Shown here piece after piece: positions 62,728 to 64,000 of a stretch of 64,000 nucleotides of DNA. The position numbers and the translations under genes are program-made. The notes under the pieces were generated by a model. That model did not search any database. It was given only the letters and a program-made list of their open reading frames with translations, and was not told the origin of the DNA. Every line of letters starts with the position of its first letter. Position 1 is the stretch's first letter. Location: contig NZ_JSEP01000014.1 in NCBI RefSeq assembly GCF_001624695.1, positions 84,084-148,083 of the forward strand, in the 5' to 3' direction. The DNA comes from Labrenzia sp. OB1 (lineage in GTDB: Bacteria > Pseudomonadota > Alphaproteobacteria > Rhizobiales > Stappiaceae).

Positions 62728-63144
62728 GAAATTAAGTTCCCGGAAAATAAAGTTTTTATTTCTGCAATAAGCAGTGGTGCTTTTTATTTAGACTTTTATG
62801 ACTGGTTTGAAGGTAGAAGTTTTCTTGCTAATACACTATTTGCTTGGCAGGGTGCCTTGTATGGTTCATTTCTCGTTTCAATTGTCTGGTTTTCAATGAT
62901 TTTGCCAAGCATGTTTCAGTTCTTCCCGGCGACTGAAAGAAAGGCCGGTTATTCAGCCGTCGCTGCCGGATTTGCTTTGTTGTTATCTGGTATTATTTTG
63001 ATAAATATTGATTTTCTATATCTTTCATCTCGGAGGGTAGATCTTCTTTCGCAGTTAATACTGCCTACGGCGGCGTTTGTGCTGATTTTGTTCGGAGCTT
63101 CTATTGTTGGAGTTTGTCTCAATAAATTGGGATCTTCTAAATGA
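62728..63144 (+). pseudogene. unknown membrane protein, C-terminal part
   Basis: 138 codons, in frame with 62398-62727, with three more hydrophobic helices (SFLVSIVWFSMILP, FALLLSGIILINIDFLYL, LILPTAAFVLILFGASIVGV). The first internal ATG-type start for separate translation is near 62857-62896, without a clear SD. No known family. Stop TGA overlaps the next ATG (ATGA). Confidence 0.6.
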
Positions 63145-63236
63145 CAAATGCAAAAACTCTTGGTGGTTTAATTCGAAAATCTTCGGAGAAGCGGCTGAAA
63201 CACTATCAAGTAATGGATACAATCCGCCAACCGTAG
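63141..63236 (+). CDS. short coupled ORF, probably a truncated gene start
   Basis: 31 codons (MTNAKTLGGLIRKSSEKRLK...), ATG overlapping the previous stop as ATGA. Basic, soluble. It ends at about the point where GC jumps and IS-derived sequence begins, so it may be the beginning of a gene cut off by the insertion. Confidence 0.35.
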   Translation: MTNAKTLGGLIRKSSEKRLKHYQVMDTIRQP

Positions 63237-63316
63237 TTGCGCGCGCCACGACGCCAGTGCGTCTTCGCGGACAAAGCCTATGTCGTTGACCTGGTAGTGC
63301 TTTCCAATGAGGTTGT

Positions 63317-63550
63317 TCACCGATTTTGGTTCAGGCGACTGATCGGTGTCTTGAAGTTAATGCCGCCGTGCGGTCGTTGGCAATTGTAGATATCGAGCCA
63401 TCGTGGCTGGGCGGCATTTCTCATGTCTGAGGTCTTGTACGGAACTCCGTAAGCCCACTCCTCCTGAGGGGTTTTGATGAAGCGCTCTGCCTTTCCGTTG
63501 GTCTGCGGAGTGTAGGGCCTTGTGCGGACATGTCTCGCGGATAGTGTCAA
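63317..63550 (-). pseudogene. IS481-family transposase, C-terminal remnant
   Basis: HVRTRPYTPQTNGKAERFIK..., then EEWAYG, RWLDIYN and RPHGGI, the C-terminal DDE integrase end of IS481-type transposases (Glu in the GKAERF helix). The N-terminal part is missing because IS256-type DNA begins at about 63541. The C-terminal end ISRLNQNR is also a little short. Confidence 0.75.
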
Positions 63551-64000
63551 AGATCTTTCGCACCTTTGTTTTCAGGCGACGGCTCCTTGGGTTTTGTGTT
63601 GCTCCTGGTAGAGCGGTGCCATGTTCATGTATTTGCGGCTGGACCATTCTCCGGCCGCGATATGCCTGAGCCTGGCCGCGCCAGGTTGAGGCAGGATTGG
63701 CCGTCCGCGAACGCCCCGACGACCCGAGTTCGTCGCCGGATCTCCTTCATGATCCGCTCCAGCGGATTGCTGGTTCTGATCTTGCGCCAATGGCTGTCCG
63801 GAAAGCCGTAATAGGTCAGCGTTTCGCCGATGCTCTCTTCAATCAGGTCGGCGGCCCGTGTCAGTCGCCGCGCCCGCAGGTCTGCGATAACAGAGTCAGC
63901 CTTTTCCTGGGCCGCCTTGCGGTTCTGGGCATGGATGGCCTTCAGCATATGCGTGACCTCGCGCACCTTGGTGGAGGGAACGTGGCTGAACACATTGCGG
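63541..64000 (-). mobile_element. IS256-family element, right end, inserted in the IS481 remnant
   Basis: The minus-strand transposase (63572 to the window edge) matches the IS256/mutator family C-terminus: HWRKIRTSNPLERIMKEIRRRTRVVGAF and, in another frame, ARLRHIAAGEWSSRKYMNM. The two frames meet near 63680, where one base seems lost (CTGGC-GCGGCC), so the transposase is frameshifted. The terminal segment 63541-63571 (with GTGTCAAAGATC) should hold the end repeat. The element continues past the window. Confidence 0.75.
63572..64000 (-). pseudogene. IS256-family transposase, frameshifted, partial
   Basis: See the element above. Frame one is open to about 63680 (SCLNLA), after which the conserved sequence resumes in the next frame and stops at 63572. 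The catalytic DD residues lie outside the window. The frameshift would remove about 35 conserved C-terminal residues. Confidence 0.75.

Noticed and set aside
63249..63300. ADKAY-like plus-strand peptide resembling an IS5-type transposase
   Set aside because: Only about 15 residues, out of context; the sequence is better explained as the end of the IS481 remnant on the other strand.

Overview
The window reads as one contiguous piece of an alphaproteobacterial chromosome, GC-rich and densely coded on both strands. Several blocks point to the Hyphomicrobiales (Rhizobiales): rpoZ-rsh-pyrE; a MarR regulator of the LdtR type beside an L,D-transpeptidase; and the run glyA-nrdR-ribD-ribE-ribH-nusB-thiL, MFS, hppA, then bamE, a CBP3-type chaperone, a DUF177 protein, plsX-fabH-ihfA-merR. 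A marine Stappiaceae-like member (Roseibium/Labrenzia/Stappia group) would fit the TRAP transporters and gene content, but the family-level placement is inference.

Layout. 0-8 kb: stringent response and RNA polymerase omega (pyrE start, rsh, rpoZ), a NYN-domain protein, family 5 uracil-DNA glycosylase, the Bpt leucyl-transferase, an SLC13/RCK permease and TspO. 8-16.6 kb: a GH64/thaumatin-like protein, then a seven-gene minus-strand operon (dctP-dctQ-dctM-GST-CMD-amidohydrolase-SDR) under a LysR regulator, probably uptake and breakdown of an organic, perhaps aromatic or ether-type, acid. 16.8-21 kb: a split YeeE/YedE sulfur transporter, an RDD protein, and overlapping hemB-ilvA. 21-25 kb: valine catabolism (acyl-CoA dehydrogenase, HIBYL-CoA hydrolase, 3-hydroxyisobutyrate dehydrogenase) with a small membrane protein inside the operon. 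25-42.8 kb: the housekeeping core listed above. 42.9-51.5 kb: GDPD, cytochrome P450, a small protein with a CtrA-like box, flavodoxin, a tandem UspA protein divergent from a P2-type cation ATPase, and a DMT exporter. 51.6-60.5 kb: a minus-strand sugar-acid operon (dctP, fused dctQM, a 40-residue membrane protein, IlvD/Edd dehydratase, enolase-superfamily dehydratase, DapA-like lyase, RraA-like protein) with a divergent GntR/FCD regulator.

60.5-64 kb is different: it is AT-richer, holds no recognised metabolic gene and is decaying. An EF-hand protein has an in-frame TAA inside its natural signal peptide; the next gene, a multi-span membrane protein, has an in-frame TAG in the middle; a coupled third ORF is cut short; and the region ends in an IS481-family remnant interrupted by a frameshifted IS256-family transposase. 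This is the most unusual part of the window. I see no complete new defence or mobile system, no CRISPR array, and no tRNA or rRNA gene.

Intergenic signals add regulation: clear palindromes in front of the valine operon, the YeeE/YedE pair, the GntR-linked operon and the LysR-linked operon; a CtrA-type box; a 3 x 14-bp tandem repeat; a 109-bp palindromic element before the MFS gene; GC-rich hairpins between the binding-protein and permease genes of both TRAP operons; and a structured leader before glyA.
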